Shown here: one piece after another, positions 5,850-6,424 of the stretch | Numbering within the stretch: position 1 is the first letter of the stretch | How the letters are laid out: each line of letters starts with the position of its first letter | Source of the DNA: Chloroflexota bacterium | GTDB lineage: Bacteria > Chloroflexota > UBA6077 > JACCZL01 | Length of the DNA: 6,424 nucleotides | NCBI GenBank assembly: GCA_013695975.1 | Contig: JACCZL010000147.1 | Coordinates: 1 to 6,424, forward strand | Reading direction: 5' to 3' | Notes under the pieces: model-generated | The model's input: only the letters and a program-made list of their open reading frames with translations | Told to the model about the DNA's origin: nothing | Databases searched by the model: none | Program-made: the position numbers and the translations under genes

Positions 5850-6424
5850 CTAGGCGCCGCCCAGGGTCTGCAGCCGACTCAGGTCCCCGTAGAGCTGCTG
5901 CAGCCGGGCAAACTCCGCCTCGTCGTAGAAGCGGCAGGCGCCGTCCCCGAACGCCTTGGCGACCTCCAGGCAAAACCGCACCGCGACCTCGACGTCGCCG
6001 AGGTGGGTTGCGCCGGTCGCCGAGCCCGGCACCGCGACCTCGGCCGTGATCGCCACGCCGACGACCGGGGCCGCCGTGGCCGTGGTGGGCTGGAGGATGC
6101 TGTTGACGTGAAACAGGCCGTTGCCATAGGGCGTGATGTCCTGGGTGGTGATCGCGAAGACGGCTGGCAGGCGACCACTGGTGGTCTGCATCAGGTCGAG
6201 CAGGTCTTCGCTCACTCGCAGGATGTAGCCTTCTTTGACCGTCGGCGAGATGGCGAACCCGCGCAGATTGATGATCCGATTGCCCTTGGTCGCGTCAATC
6301 GAGAGGATCGCGTCCATCCCCTCGTCGACTTCGTGCCGATTCATCTCGGCCATGTCGACCGGCGAGCCCATGAAGGGGACCGGGTCGTGTGGCTGGGTCG
6401 GGGCGTTCGGGCAGATGTGGGTCG
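5850..6424 (-). CDS. DUF1177 domain protein, C-terminal part (5' end beyond the window)
   Basis: The reading frame is open to the right edge, so the 190 complete residues seen are only the C-terminal part; the full family is about 300 residues. Recognisable stretches are THICPNAPTQPH at the edge, PFMGSPVDMAEMNRHEVDEG, DAILSIDATKGNRIIN, RGFAISPTVKEGYILRVSED, ITTQDITPYGNGLFHVNSIL and VGVAITAEVAVPGSATGATH, ending FYDEAEFARLQQLYGDLS. I recognise these as DUF1177, a conserved family without known activity. Several His and Asp residues (THICP, NRHEVD, TQDITPYGN) could form a metal or substrate site, but this is only inference. The methionine at MGSPVDM is internal, not the start. The TAG stop (5850-5852) is 2 nt from the AroM ATG, so the two form an operon and probably act together. 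From memory, DUF1177 and AroM occur side by side in other bacteria, often near peptide or amino-acid genes. Confidence 0.85.
   Translation of the reverse strand, partial: THICPNAPTQPHDPVPFMGSPVDMAEMNRHEVDEGMDAILSIDATKGNRIINLRGFAISPTVKEGYILRVSEDLLDLMQTTSGRLPAVFAITTQDITPYGNGLFHVNSILQPTTATAAPVVGVAITAEVAVPGSATGATHLGDVEVAVRFCLEVAKAFGDGACRFYDEAEFARLQQLYGDLSRLQTLGGA

Overview
This window comes from a GC-rich bacterial chromosome. Codon third positions are strongly G/C, there is at least one GTG start, and genes are tightly packed. Nothing in it fixes the taxon. The gene set and protein style would suit a Chloroflexota (Thermomicrobia-like) or Actinomycetota genome, but that is inference. I see no tRNA, rRNA, CRISPR array, insertion sequence or phage gene.

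Layout. At the left edge, on the minus strand, is the 5' end of rsmI (16S rRNA 2'-O-methyltransferase, 1-93). Upstream of it, also on the minus strand, is a small membrane protein of the VUT / queuosine-precursor transporter family (188-721), with a leader of about 100 nt that holds a possible promoter and a hairpin over the ribosome binding site. Diverging from it on the plus strand is the relic of a metal-dependent amidohydrolase (865-1378). The relic has lost its N-terminal metal-binding half and changes frame at a deletion point. A plus-strand run follows: a PepE-type alpha-aspartyl dipeptidase (1401-2129), a flavin monooxygenase of the salicylyl-CoA 5-hydroxylase type (2226-3380) and an EntE/DhbE-type aryl-AMP ligase (3405-5114). 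Convergent to these on the minus strand is a two-gene set: an AroM family protein (5155-5847) and, 2 nt upstream of it, a DUF1177 family protein that runs off the right edge (5850-6424).

How the genes may work together. The monooxygenase and ligase match two steps of the CoA-dependent salicylate-to-gentisate route known as SdgA/SdgC from Streptomyces. In that route salicylate is activated as an acyl-adenylate, passed to CoA, and hydroxylated at C5 as the thioester. The CoA-loading protein (SdgB) and gentisate dioxygenase (SdgD) are not in this window. The decayed amidohydrolase belongs to the ACMSD / aromatic decarboxylase superfamily and may be a lost member of the same aromatic catabolism locus. 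AroM and DUF1177 are poorly characterised. Here AroM carries a cysteine pair resembling that of Asp/Glu-type racemases, which suggests amino-acid or peptide metabolism. The most useful leads are the separated CoA-route pair with its mixed substrate code, the AroM cysteine pair, and the dipeptidase placed in front of aromatic genes.
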